This document shows, one piece after another, positions 1 to 7,903 of a stretch of DNA of 32,792 bases (the first letter of the stretch is position 1; each line of letters opens with the position of its first letter). The stretch covers positions 257,438 through 290,229 of the forward strand of contig NC_090624.1 of the NCBI RefSeq assembly GCF_004359215.1, read 5' to 3'. The position numbers and the translations under genes are program-made. The notes below the pieces were generated by a model. That model ran no database searches and was not told the DNA's origin. It saw nothing but the letters and a program-made list of their open reading frames with translations. Source of the stretch: Bremia lactucae (lineage: Eukaryota; Oomycota; Peronosporomycetes; Peronosporales; Peronosporaceae).

Positions 1-974
1 GCAGAACTCATGCGTCTCGCACGCTGGTTCTTGCCATCGCCCTTTGGGAAGGGAGTCCTCTTGCTGGGCATTTTTGCCCCAGCAGGGACCCTGGCATAGC
101 AGCGAGCCATCATATGGCCGCGCTTGCCGCATTTAAAACAGACCACGTCTGCATTGCCCAACTCCATAGGAGTGGCATCTGTCCTCTCGGCCGACGGCTT
201 ATACCAAGCTGTCGCCGAGGCACTGTTGTAGGATTGCTCCTCAACTAAGGCAATTTGGATTGCCTCTTCCATCGTCGACGGCACCTTTCTGAAAAGGGCC
301 TGTCGCGATGGGCCATGCCGTAGTCCGTTCATAAACGTGGGCACCTTAATGTGCTCCGGAATCGGACCTACGGTTATGGACGCCGACAGCGAGCGCATCT
401 CTTGCACATACTCTTGCAGAGATCGCTTCGCCTGTCGCGCCCCAAAGAAGCGCGCCTGAAGCAACACTTCGTTGTTCGGCGGCTGGTACATGGCGCGAAT
501 CTTTTCCTTAAAGATCGCCCATGTAGGGAACGCTTTTCTGTCCGCCATAAGCGCCGAGTAAGCCCACTCTGAGGCCTTACCGCGCAGATGCGACATGGCG
601 TACGACACCATCCGGCTGTCGTCCTCGATGAGCTGGGCGACACCGCATTGCTCCACGGCTAAAAGCCAGTGGACAATCGTGTGCGCCGCAGTTCCATCGA
701 ACTTGGGCGGGTCCATCCGAATGGGCCTCGGCTGATGCGGCCGGGCAGAGAGCATCTCAACAGTCCTGTTGAGAGCCTCGCTCCGAGCCTGCTCATGCCT
801 CAGCTCATCCTGAGTCTGAGTGACGGACTCCGCCGCAGCATGGCTCTGTGCCTCGGACGCGGCCATCCGCTGTCCGAGAACGAATGCCTCAACCTGCCCC
901 AACTGAGCAACATGTTGCTCAGGAGGACTGCCCAGGAGCCTGGCCAGGGCTTGTTCACCAAGTCCCTGCGCCAT
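1..974 (-). CDS. Ty3/gypsy gag polyprotein, partial (runs off the window)
   Basis: Read on the minus strand, this frame is open without a stop from the ATG at 974 to the window edge, about 324 codons. It encodes a retroelement capsid-like Gag. The core includes the stretch MDPPKFDGTAAHTIV, followed by a helical capsid region. Near the C-terminus is a CCHC zinc knuckle, CFKCGKRGHMMARC (C-x2-C-x4-H-x4-C), which in this family binds the element RNA. The start is uncertain: the related gag at 20075 begins further upstream, but here about 38 extra bases near 1020-1060 throw that upstream start out of frame. The 5' LTR and primer binding site lie just upstream at 1118-1635. With no stop in about 970 bases, this is one of the less decayed repeats in the window. 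Confidence 0.85.
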   Translation of the reverse strand, partial: MAQGLGEQALARLLGSPPEQHVAQLGQVEAFVLGQRMAASEAQSHAAAESVTQTQDELRHEQARSEALNRTVEMLSARPHQPRPIRMDPPKFDGTAAHTIVHWLLAVEQCGVAQLIEDDSRMVSYAMSHLRGKASEWAYSALMADRKAFPTWAIFKEKIRAMYQPPNNEVLLQARFFGARQAKRSLQEYVQEMRSLSASITVGPIPEHIKVPTFMNGLRHGPSRQALFRKVPSTMEEAIQIALVEEQSYNSASATAWYKPSAERTDATPMELGNADVVCFKCGKRGHMMARCYARVPAGAKMPSKRTPFPKGDGKNQRARRMSS

Positions 975-1117
975 AAGCCCTGTCACCTCCCCATGATGTT
1001 CGGAGAGGTGGGGAAAATGAGTGCACAATTTACATTAATTGCAAACCAGACACCATTTGCCCAATCAATGATGAGGCTCATCCTCACGTACACCCGCAGA
1101 GATGCGGGTCGTGGGAA

Positions 1118-1135
1118 GGATTTCAAGTGCTACCA
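1118..1135 (-). other. Probable primer binding site of the gypsy element
   Basis: Two bases after the LTR end (minus strand) the sequence reads TGGTAGCACTTGAAATCC. TGG complements the CCA end of a tRNA, as expected for the minus-strand primer site of LTR retrotransposons. The same 18 bases sit at the same place in the copy at 20021. I could not assign the tRNA. Confidence 0.6.
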
Positions 1136-1137
1136 AG

Positions 1138-1635
1138 TGTAGGCGGGCACGTCGTAATGCGGCCACGCTCTACTTAACATACACCCTAGCACAGCGAGGA
1201 AGCGGTTTAACCTGCTTCTCTGCGTGCAGTGAGGTAGTTGTGGTGGGCGCGTAAGCGACCTCACCCAACACACGAAAAACTCTGGTTAGGTGTCGTCACG
1301 GGAGCGGTAATCCGTCTCCTCGTGCGCGCTTACCAAGTAGGAAGTAGTTTTCAGACTGATTTATATGTAATCGTATTAAATATAAATACTTATTTTTACC
1401 AATTAAAATGTCATCTTTATAGATAACACTTAATATGTATTGCGAGCGTATCTTTCTAGATACCTTGCGTAACGGATGACGCTGGGCGTAATCCCTCCTA
1501 ATGTGAATGCAACCATGTGCATAACATACACAAGGTTTGGTCACAAATGTGCACCATACCCGAGTGCTAATTGACCATCCCCTGAAGTGCACCAAGTGTA
1601 CTTAACGAACATTAGGGCGACTTTAGCCCTTTACA
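1138..1635 (-). repeat. 5' LTR of the minus-strand gypsy element
   Basis: This 498 bp block matches, in inverted orientation, the block at 19496-20018 along almost its whole length, with small indels. Its minus-strand ends are TGTAAAGGGC and CCTACA, so it begins TG and ends CA. A primer binding site and gag follow it, so this is the 5' LTR of an element reading leftward out of the window. Its outer edge (1635) is 62 bp from the TRM11 start codon. The target-site duplication cannot be checked because the other end is outside the window. Confidence 0.8.
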
Positions 1636-1697
1636 TTAAGTGTCTAGTATTATAAATGTGCTATAATTGCAAAATATAATTGTAGGGCAATTTGCTA

Positions 1698-3197
1698 ATG
1701 ATCGACGTTGTTTCGGAAAAATCGCTCGCTCTCTTTAAGCCTCAATACTCAATGCCAGAGTACCTCGTGTACTTCGTGCATCAGCACTTAAACTTTCGTT
1801 ACCCTGAACTTGAAGCTTTGCTGACCTTGCAAAAGCTCCCTGGTATTGATCAGATAGTATATAAGGATCTCTATAGCGGAAAACTTCCAGACCCTGAGAG
1901 CTCTCCGCTCGTGCGCGTGCAGCTGCCGTCGGCAGAGCACGCCAAATTTCTCTCAGTACGCGGAATTCTCGTAAAGGGTGTATACGAGGTGTGGGGCCAC
2001 ACCCCTGCTACTGGAAGCTACAGCGATCTCGTGGCATCCGTTGAAGCCTTTCAAGGTCCACAAAAAGCGCGAATTTTACAGGATGACAAGTGTTCATGGC
2101 GTTTGAATGTCGCTGTTTTTGGCAAAAAACTTAGCATGGACGAGCAGCGCAAACGTCGCGAACTATTCCAAAATTCAATGCCCTTTGCGGGGCCTGTACG
2201 TATGAAAAACCCAGACGAGACTTTTTTGATACTTGAGGAGCTAGGACTGGACCAGGATCTGTACCAGAACGTAAAGCCCAAGCAAATGTTTTTTCTTCGT
2301 GAACTCGCTGGAAGCGAGAAAAATCGAGGACGAGGAGGTGCAAGAGACTTAGTGGACCAGCAGACCTTAAAACGCAGAGCGTATATTGGCCCAACGTCGA
2401 TGGAGTCAGAAATGGCTCTCTTGATGAGCAACATGGCATTGGTGCAGCCTGGAGACTTGGTGATTGACCCATTTGTTGGAACAGGTAGTGTCTTGATACC
2501 GTGTGGAACCCATGGCGCAATGTGCTACGGTACGGACATTGACATTCGAGTGCTGCTGGGCACTGGCGTTGGTGTCATGGGCTCTGGTGCACCTCTGAAT
2601 GGAATAATGTCCAAACAAAACGACCGCATCAATGTCACTACCAACTTCAGGCAGTACGGCCTTCCGCTTCCAGAGCTCGTGCGTGCTGACAACTCTGTAT
2701 CCCCTTTTGTGACGCGATGCCGAGGCTTCTTTGACGCAGTAGTTTGCGACCCTCCGTACGGAATTCGGGCCGGTGCTCGAAAGTGCGGGCGTAAGCGCCA
2801 AATGAGAGGAGATGTAAATATGTCTTCGAAGCAGGATAACTATATTGCGCCTACTCAAACATATGCTGCCGAAGATGTGATGAAGGACTTGCTCGAGTTT
2901 GCCGCTCAGACATTGAGGGAAGGTGGACGGTTAGTTTACCTGTTACCGACGACGTACGAGTATACGGACTCTGATCTACCACGACACGCTAGTCTGCAGC
3001 TGATTTCAAACTCGGAGCAGAAGCTTACAAAAAAGTATGCTAGGCGCCTGATTACGATGATGAAGCGGACGCCGAGTGCCGAAGTGAAGGCGTTAAGCCA
3101 GAATGCATCGACAGCAGCAACAAAAAATCCTGGTGATGTAAGCTTTGCGAACTTGCGAGAGAAGCTTCGGAAGCGCAAACCAGGCGACGTTGAATAA
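1698..3197 (+). CDS. TRM11: TRM11/TRMT11-type tRNA (guanine-10-N2) methyltransferase
   Basis: Uninterrupted 499-codon ORF. TRM11 is the catalytic subunit that, with the activator TRM112, methylates N2 of G10 in cytosolic tRNAs using S-adenosylmethionine. An N-terminal region (residues about 20-160) opens with YLVYFVHQHLNFRYPELEALL, typical of TRMT11 proteins and covering the RNA-binding part. The methyltransferase fold follows: GPTSMESEMALLMSNMA at 231-247, the SAM motif DPFVGTGS at 257-264, the acidic motif GTDID at 278-282, and the catalytic DPPYGIR at 351-357. The length fits the family (about 460-500). The tail after 455 is basic and variable. The first ATG is at 1698. M19 is an alternative start, because family proteins usually begin near the YLVYF segment. 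No intron is needed. A retrotransposon LTR lies 62 bp upstream. Confidence 0.93.
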   Translation: MIDVVSEKSLALFKPQYSMPEYLVYFVHQHLNFRYPELEALLTLQKLPGIDQIVYKDLYSGKLPDPESSPLVRVQLPSAEHAKFLSVRGILVKGVYEVWGHTPATGSYSDLVASVEAFQGPQKARILQDDKCSWRLNVAVFGKKLSMDEQRKRRELFQNSMPFAGPVRMKNPDETFLILEELGLDQDLYQNVKPKQMFFLRELAGSEKNRGRGGARDLVDQQTLKRRAYIGPTSMESEMALLMSNMALVQPGDLVIDPFVGTGSVLIPCGTHGAMCYGTDIDIRVLLGTGVGVMGSGAPLNGIMSKQNDRINVTTNFRQYGLPLPELVRADNSVSPFVTRCRGFFDAVVCDPPYGIRAGARKCGRKRQMRGDVNMSSKQDNYIAPTQTYAAEDVMKDLLEFAAQTLREGGRLVYLLPTTYEYTDSDLPRHASLQLISNSEQKLTKKYARRLITMMKRTPSAEVKALSQNASTAATKNPGDVSFANLREKLRKRKPGDVE

Positions 3198-3601
3198 TAT
3201 AAAACTGACTTAGCCAAAGAAAAGTTTAGCCCGGAGCTGTCAGTACATGGTTCCCGAGAAAGCACAGTAGCATATAATTTCTTGATATAAAAGTTGTTAC
3301 TGCTGTTTTGTGCTTGTCACATTTAATTGAGAAAGGCAACTACTTTAGAAGCTACTCTTTAATTTAGTTGTCATTGCATTATCTGTCGTGAAACGCTTAA
3401 TAAGCGTAAAGCGACGAATGACATCGATGTCGCTGTCTTTTATCTTGTGCGATTCTAAAGAGTTGCTGGAGCCACAAGACGGTCAGTATCACACAACAAA
3501 GACAGAGGCTTCAAGTGTTGTGGGCCGGACTAATCAGAGTAGCATTATTTTGAATTCAATGAATAAAGACACTGCCAAAATTCACAGCCGCAAAAAAGGC
3601 G
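3198..3601. other. Spacer between TRM11 and the bZIP-like gene
   Basis: AT-rich sequence after the TRM11 stop. An open stretch starts at ATG 3418 (MTSMSLSFILCDSKELLEPQ) and continues to 3756 without any recognisable domain. It is not in phase with the bZIP exon across the best intron, so I do not call it a gene. It could be an upstream exon or 5' leader of the bZIP-like gene. Confidence 0.3.
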
Positions 3602-3865
3602 ATGGTCACATTGGCAAATGTAGCGAATCAACAACATTCGACAGGCATGAGTTCAAGCAAGTAATTCAAAAATTACAATTTAACGCATTTCATCATTCTT
3701 TGCAGGCAACACCACGTTCGGCAACTACAGAATATGCGCCAGCGACGTTACCGTGACCGAAAGAAGTCGACTGCAACGGCGCTGCAGGCTAACGCTGAAA
3801 TTTTGCGTCAAGAAAACGGAGAGATGGAAGCTGCGATTCTGGAGCACCTCAAGGCGAATAGCTAA
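3602..3865 (+). CDS. Short bZIP-like protein, two exons (3602-3660, 3706-3865)
   Basis: Joining 3602-3660 to 3706-3865 gives 72 codons. The proposed 45 bp intron has donor GTAATT, a TAAC-like branch site and acceptor TTTGCAG. Exon 2 encodes the basic region NMRQRRYRDRKK followed by a short leucine-zipper-like helix with heptad positions L, L, M (TALQANAEILRQENGEMEAA), ending at TAA 3863. The RQxRYRxRKK pattern resembles basic regions of oomycete bZIP transcription factors. These act in the nucleus as dimers on DNA. The protein is very short and the zipper has only about three heptads, so this could be a truncated gene, or one exon of a longer gene whose other exons I cannot place. The start at 3602 is the first ATG in phase after a stop near 3551-3562. 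The splice sites are an inference. Confidence 0.4.
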
Positions 3866-4566
3866 AATTGTGTCGTGGAGGCCAAATGCTTCGGAGGAAT
3901 CCCTTAAATGACGAAATAGCAAGTGACGCAGTAAGACCAAAATATTTTCTATAAAATATATTAAGAATTCAATGGTCCAAATTGCATTTCTGTTTGGAGG
4001 CGAGAAGAGCAACCATTAATCTGATCAATCTCGGCGGGGTTTCACTTACATCAATACATCTTTGGAATGACTGTCAGCTATCACGATCCAAATGTGAGTC
4101 GATGCAGACGCTTGCGGGCTGCCAGCGTCGTTGTTATACATGCAATCCACTCCGATTGGCGTTTTCGTGACGAACGTTTTCAAATATAATACATGACTAG
4201 GGAATATAAATGTCAAGATTTTAATTCAGTTTTCGCCGCCACGCGTTGTTCTGCTAAAAAGCTACAAATAGAAAGACAACTTATTAATGATCTGCTGCCC
4301 AAACCCTAAGCGTAGGCGATGTGCAGGGATTTGTAAGAGTGTCTACCACGCGAATTCGGAACTGAACCCTATGCATTTGGTCACATGTGCTCAAAATAGT
4401 TACTCATTATCTTTACATTTCACCTAGGTAATTGCACGTGATAGGTCGAGGATTATTCAGCCAATCACATCTAAAGTCTTATTGTTGTTGCGCCGTCTGG
4501 CATGTGGGCTGGGCGTAGACATAGATAATTGCCTTAGCTTACAAGCAGTACTGATCCCACGCTCAT
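3866..4566 (+). promoter_or_regulatory. Intergenic region and likely promoter of the 816-residue protein
   Basis: No gene seen in 700 bases. Possible promoter elements are an Inr-like stretch at 4402-4420 (ACTCATTATCTTTACATTT, resembling the oomycete initiator GCTCATTYYNCAWTTTT), an E-box CACGTG at 4435-4440 and a CCAAT box at 4461-4465. All lie within about 165 bp of the ATG at 4567. The motifs are seen directly; their use is inferred. Confidence 0.35.
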
Positions 4567-7017
4567 ATGATGACGTCGCCACGAAAAGCGGCTACCGCCG
4601 TGCCGACGCGCATGGATGCTCCGTCACGCCAGACTTTTACTGCTACAGGAAGCACAGAAGAAACGTGCGCACGCGCGTTATCAAGAATTATCACCACCAG
4701 TGTTACGAAGGACGCGGTCAAAAGATCCGAGTTGGCTAACATGCGCAGTCAGACGTGTATCGAGTTCTTGCACATTATGAAAGAATTTAGTGAGAGCTCA
4801 TGCGGCGCCAGTGAGACTGTACAGCGCGTGGACTCATTGGTGAGTCAAGATGAACAGCTGTTGCGACTGTTCCCGCTGTCGCGCACGAATGAGGAGGACG
4901 AAGCTGCGCGGAGGCTTCGAAGGGCGCTTGAAAACGAAGATGAAGGCATGATTACCAGGATAGCAGCACGAGATGATGATAAGGAGCTGGATGCGCAGGA
5001 CGAGCTGCAGCGCTGGATGGATCTCGACCTTGGTGACCTCGATCACCACATGGACGTGTTTCACTATCAGCATCCGCAGCCGCTTGCTCTGAATGATAAT
5101 AGTGCCGCAGATAACGCGAAAAGTGTTGCATTGGTATCTCAAATCGTTACGCCTACCGCTTCGCCTTCTATGAAGCGCGGCGTTAATGGATTCCTGCAAC
5201 AAAAGGTTTGTCAAGCCTCTGCTAAGACAGCGAAAATTGCAACAGAGTGCTTGCGAGAGAGTAGTGCAGTGAATGTGTGTCAAAGACCAAATTTCTCACG
5301 TCAGAACAAGTCTGTTACAGCCTCACCGAATGGGATTAACGACGTGAGTCTCGATCTCGATTTAAGCAGTGCAACGCTATCTTCTGGCTCGCCGCTGAAA
5401 CGTGCAAAAATGTTGCGGTCAAATAATTCGCACGCGCTGCGTGTATCGGTATCGCTGAACCAAGCTGAAACGGATGAGGAAGGTGCAGCAGGCGAAGACG
5501 AAGAAGGCAATGTATGGGGGATGGAAAGCGATGATCATGAGCATGACCTGCTGTCATCAATTGACCACGCCGTGCTATGCGACCGCGAAAATCGGTTTTT
5601 GCAATGGAATTTAGAGGGTGCTCAGCACCAAGATCAGCAAATAGGTAATCGGTCTATCGGCGGTATGTCGATCGCAACAAATAGTGTTCTTCGTGATTTT
5701 AAGGTGGTCCATTCCCCCCGTTCGCTTCATCAGGCTGGCGGCAAGATCATGGCGCCAAGCCCAACAAGCAGCAAGAGTCCGTCGAATGTCGATATTGTCG
5801 AAGATTGGAACAGTTTAGACTTTGGAACATTTCAGAATCGCACTGTGAGCCATATTCTGAGCTCGTGTCTGCACAAGCGAAAATTGCATCACCCTTACAA
5901 GAACCAGGTGCAACTTGTGAATTTTAGTGTTCCTTGTAGCGGCGACACTAGTTCGCGTCGTGTCGCCGTACCGCATCCGCACCAGCTCGGCGGATCCTTG
6001 GCGACAAGTCTCGCCTTTGGTGGTCAACAAAATGGTGGTGGTGGCGATGATGGCTCGCCGATTAGTGGCTATGTGCCTCTTCTAGCATCCGGCCATGAAA
6101 GCAACATGGCTGCTAGGTCTCCGGGCAAAGGAGAGAAAAAAACGTTGAGGAAGCGCGAAGAACGCAAGCGGCTTATGACACTCAAGATGCAGGAAACGTT
6201 TGCAGATCTAGAAGGGACGTTTACTGAGCAAGATTTGGATGTGAAGGGTATAGTGGGACCAGGCGCTTCGCTGTCCAAGATGGCTTTGTCGAAGCTCGAG
6301 AACCTTCCGCTGCCAGATCTGACAAATCTTCCACAAGACTTGCGCGAGCTCAAGCGTAAGATTGAAGCCACTGAGCACAAGGTGGAGGGCACGAAACATC
6401 GGCACCGCAAAGGCGGACCGTGCCCACGCTGCCAGGTGCAGAACCAATTGCGCGCGGCGAAGCGTGCGTATCACAAGCGTGCTGTAGCGCACAAGAAGCT
6501 GCCACAAGTGGTGGTTGATACCGTCAACGACGAGGCGCAAGAAGCAGCTAACGCACAGGCGGCTGCCGCTGCTACGCTTGAACTTGCTTGCAGCGTCACA
6601 GCAGGTTTAAAGTCAGGCACAGGTGTAGGCACAAGAAAGGAGACTTCGGTCACGTTGACGGGTGGTTTAAGCAATTCTTCTGGAATGTTAAGGCAAATAC
6701 AACGTCCAACCGCTTGTTCCGTGTCGTCGCCTTCTGGCTCGTTATGCTCGACCACTTCTGTATCAACCAGCGCGACGGTGGGATCTACCAGCGGATCTTC
6801 GTCTTCATCCTCGTGCGGTGGTGTCTCGCCTCCGCCGTCTTTATCTGCTATGTCTGTGCAATCGCGTCTTCGAAGTCCATGTGGAAAAATCTCATCAGCA
6901 GCAGTGCCGTTCTCGTCGCCGTCTTTAGCATCTATTTCGGCTATTTCGGCGTCCAGCCCATCGTCACCTGACACGGCGTCGCCTCAGCTGCAACACGTTA
7001 CTGTGACGTCTGGGTAA
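4567..7017 (+). CDS. Unrecognised 816-residue low-complexity protein, possibly nuclear
   Basis: Single open frame of 816 codons, starting at two adjacent ATGs (4567, 4570). I do not recognise a family. Visible parts, in order: a basic Ser/Thr/Ala-rich N-terminus (1-60); a strongly acidic region (about 105-162, with DLDLGDLDHHMD); a long polar linker with an acidic patch near 300-325; a Gly-rich spot near 480-490; a very basic stretch KKTLRKREERKRLM near 525-540 that resembles a nuclear localisation signal or DNA-contact helix; a Leu/Pro segment; a CPRC cysteine pair near 618 followed by a basic helix (LRAAKRAYHKRAVAHKK); an Ala-rich stretch near 658-670; and a Ser/Thr-rich tail (about 690-816). 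The mix of acidic regions and basic helices suggests a nuclear or regulatory role, but that is inference only. Neither signal peptide nor membrane segment is evident. No introns are needed. Confidence 0.75.
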   Translation: MMTSPRKAATAVPTRMDAPSRQTFTATGSTEETCARALSRIITTSVTKDAVKRSELANMRSQTCIEFLHIMKEFSESSCGASETVQRVDSLVSQDEQLLRLFPLSRTNEEDEAARRLRRALENEDEGMITRIAARDDDKELDAQDELQRWMDLDLGDLDHHMDVFHYQHPQPLALNDNSAADNAKSVALVSQIVTPTASPSMKRGVNGFLQQKVCQASAKTAKIATECLRESSAVNVCQRPNFSRQNKSVTASPNGINDVSLDLDLSSATLSSGSPLKRAKMLRSNNSHALRVSVSLNQAETDEEGAAGEDEEGNVWGMESDDHEHDLLSSIDHAVLCDRENRFLQWNLEGAQHQDQQIGNRSIGGMSIATNSVLRDFKVVHSPRSLHQAGGKIMAPSPTSSKSPSNVDIVEDWNSLDFGTFQNRTVSHILSSCLHKRKLHHPYKNQVQLVNFSVPCSGDTSSRRVAVPHPHQLGGSLATSLAFGGQQNGGGGDDGSPISGYVPLLASGHESNMAARSPGKGEKKTLRKREERKRLMTLKMQETFADLEGTFTEQDLDVKGIVGPGASLSKMALSKLENLPLPDLTNLPQDLRELKRKIEATEHKVEGTKHRHRKGGPCPRCQVQNQLRAAKRAYHKRAVAHKKLPQVVVDTVNDEAQEAANAQAAAAATLELACSVTAGLKSGTGVGTRKETSVTLTGGLSNSSGMLRQIQRPTACSVSSPSGSLCSTTSVSTSATVGSTSGSSSSSSCGGVSPPPSLSAMSVQSRLRSPCGKISSAAVPFSSPSLASISAISASSPSSPDTASPQLQHVTVTSG

Positions 7018-7260
7018 CTTTGCTTTTGAAGCATACATCTAGCGGTAAATAGGTGCAGTCACGGCGTATTTAATAGTGTATCAGAGCTCCTATCATACGC
7101 CACGCGTGACTTGCGTTGCTCAGAAAGTTGTATAGCACGTGACCTGAGATGGAAATGACGCATAGTATTATGTAGAGTGAACAGCAATTAGCGCATAGAA
7201 CTAGAACTTCTAAGACTTGCTAGCTACACATTGCATAGATGGGAATTTAAACCTGTTGCT

Positions 7261-7791
7261 TCAACCCTGCGCCGTTGATGGTTCACTCTGTGCTGTGGCC
7301 AGCGGTGGTTTCCCAATGATGCTAGCATCCAGCAGCATCAGACGCGCGCAGCGACGCCGTAATTTTTTCTCTGTCCACTGCATGCTATTTGTCTTGATGT
7401 CGCGCTCCATCCTCTTGTAATCCTCGCCATGCTTGGCGATAAGCTTGCGCAAGTAGTTCGTCTCCTCCTCAGAAACATAATTAGCTGCGCGCTTACTGTT
7501 CCTTTCATTGCCCAGAAAATCGCTGTCGGGTACATTGAATAGGCGTTCACTATCTGCGGCCTCGAGTGTGCCTTCCGCGCCCTTGACGCTATCACGCAGC
7601 GCTGCGTGGGCATTTGGGTTGGCCTGCAGGCCCAGGTTGGCGTAGTTCTGGCGCGTGGTGAGATTGTGCTTCCAAACCTCTTGAATCTTGGGATCCCGCA
7701 CATACTTGGTCTTAAACTTACGCAATGGCTTCTGTTTCCTGCGCTGCGGGACTTTGCCGCGCTTTTTTATCTTCACGCCCAGCCGAACCAT
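7261..7791 (-). CDS. NOP16: NOP16-like 60S ribosome biogenesis protein
   Basis: ORF of 176 residues from ATG 7791 on the minus strand (MVRLGVKIKKRGK). NOP16 is a nucleolar factor in pre-60S particles. The N-terminus is highly basic (KKRGKVPQRRKQKPLRKFK). The conserved segment TRQNYANLGLQANPNA lies at about residues 45-60, and the family C-terminal block YLRKLIAKHGEDYKRMERD at about 112-130 is followed by a basic helix (TEKKLRRRCARL). Order and spacing fit Nop16-domain proteins, and the length is near that of the animal proteins. A TTG three codons upstream extends the frame, but the ATG is the sensible start. It is divergently transcribed from FPGS, whose start is 112 bp away, so the two genes probably share a promoter. 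Confidence 0.88.
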   Translation of the reverse strand: MVRLGVKIKKRGKVPQRRKQKPLRKFKTKYVRDPKIQEVWKHNLTTRQNYANLGLQANPNAHAALRDSVKGAEGTLEAADSERLFNVPDSDFLGNERNSKRAANYVSEEETNYLRKLIAKHGEDYKRMERDIKTNSMQWTEKKLRRRCARLMLLDASIIGKPPLATAQSEPSTAQG

Positions 7792-7903
7792 TCTAGGCAA
7801 AAATGCAAATTAGAAATGCCGCAGTCAATCCATTCATGTCCCTTTGCAGCCAATCAAACAGAAGGTTCTCCTCCGAAGCTGTACATAAACGTCAAAGTGC
7901 CAA
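7792..7903. promoter_or_regulatory. Shared bidirectional promoter of NOP16 and FPGS
   Basis: Only 112 bp separate the two divergent start codons, so the core promoters must overlap here or in the 5' leaders. A CCAAT box is visible on the plus strand at 7850-7854, and an ATTCAT motif lies just before it (about 7832). The shared use is inferred from spacing. Confidence 0.55.

Noticed and set aside
2051..2858. Overlapping minus-strand open frames inside TRM11
   Set aside because: They lie wholly within a well-supported plus-strand gene and show no domain; shadows of its codon pattern.
3418..3756. Plus-strand ORF before the bZIP exon as a separate gene
   Set aside because: No domain, and not in phase with the bZIP frame across the best intron; kept only as spacer or a possible leader.
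6208..6974. Minus-strand and second-frame plus ORFs inside the 816-residue gene
   Set aside because: Low-complexity Ser/Gly codon runs give long open frames on the other strand; nothing family-like in them.
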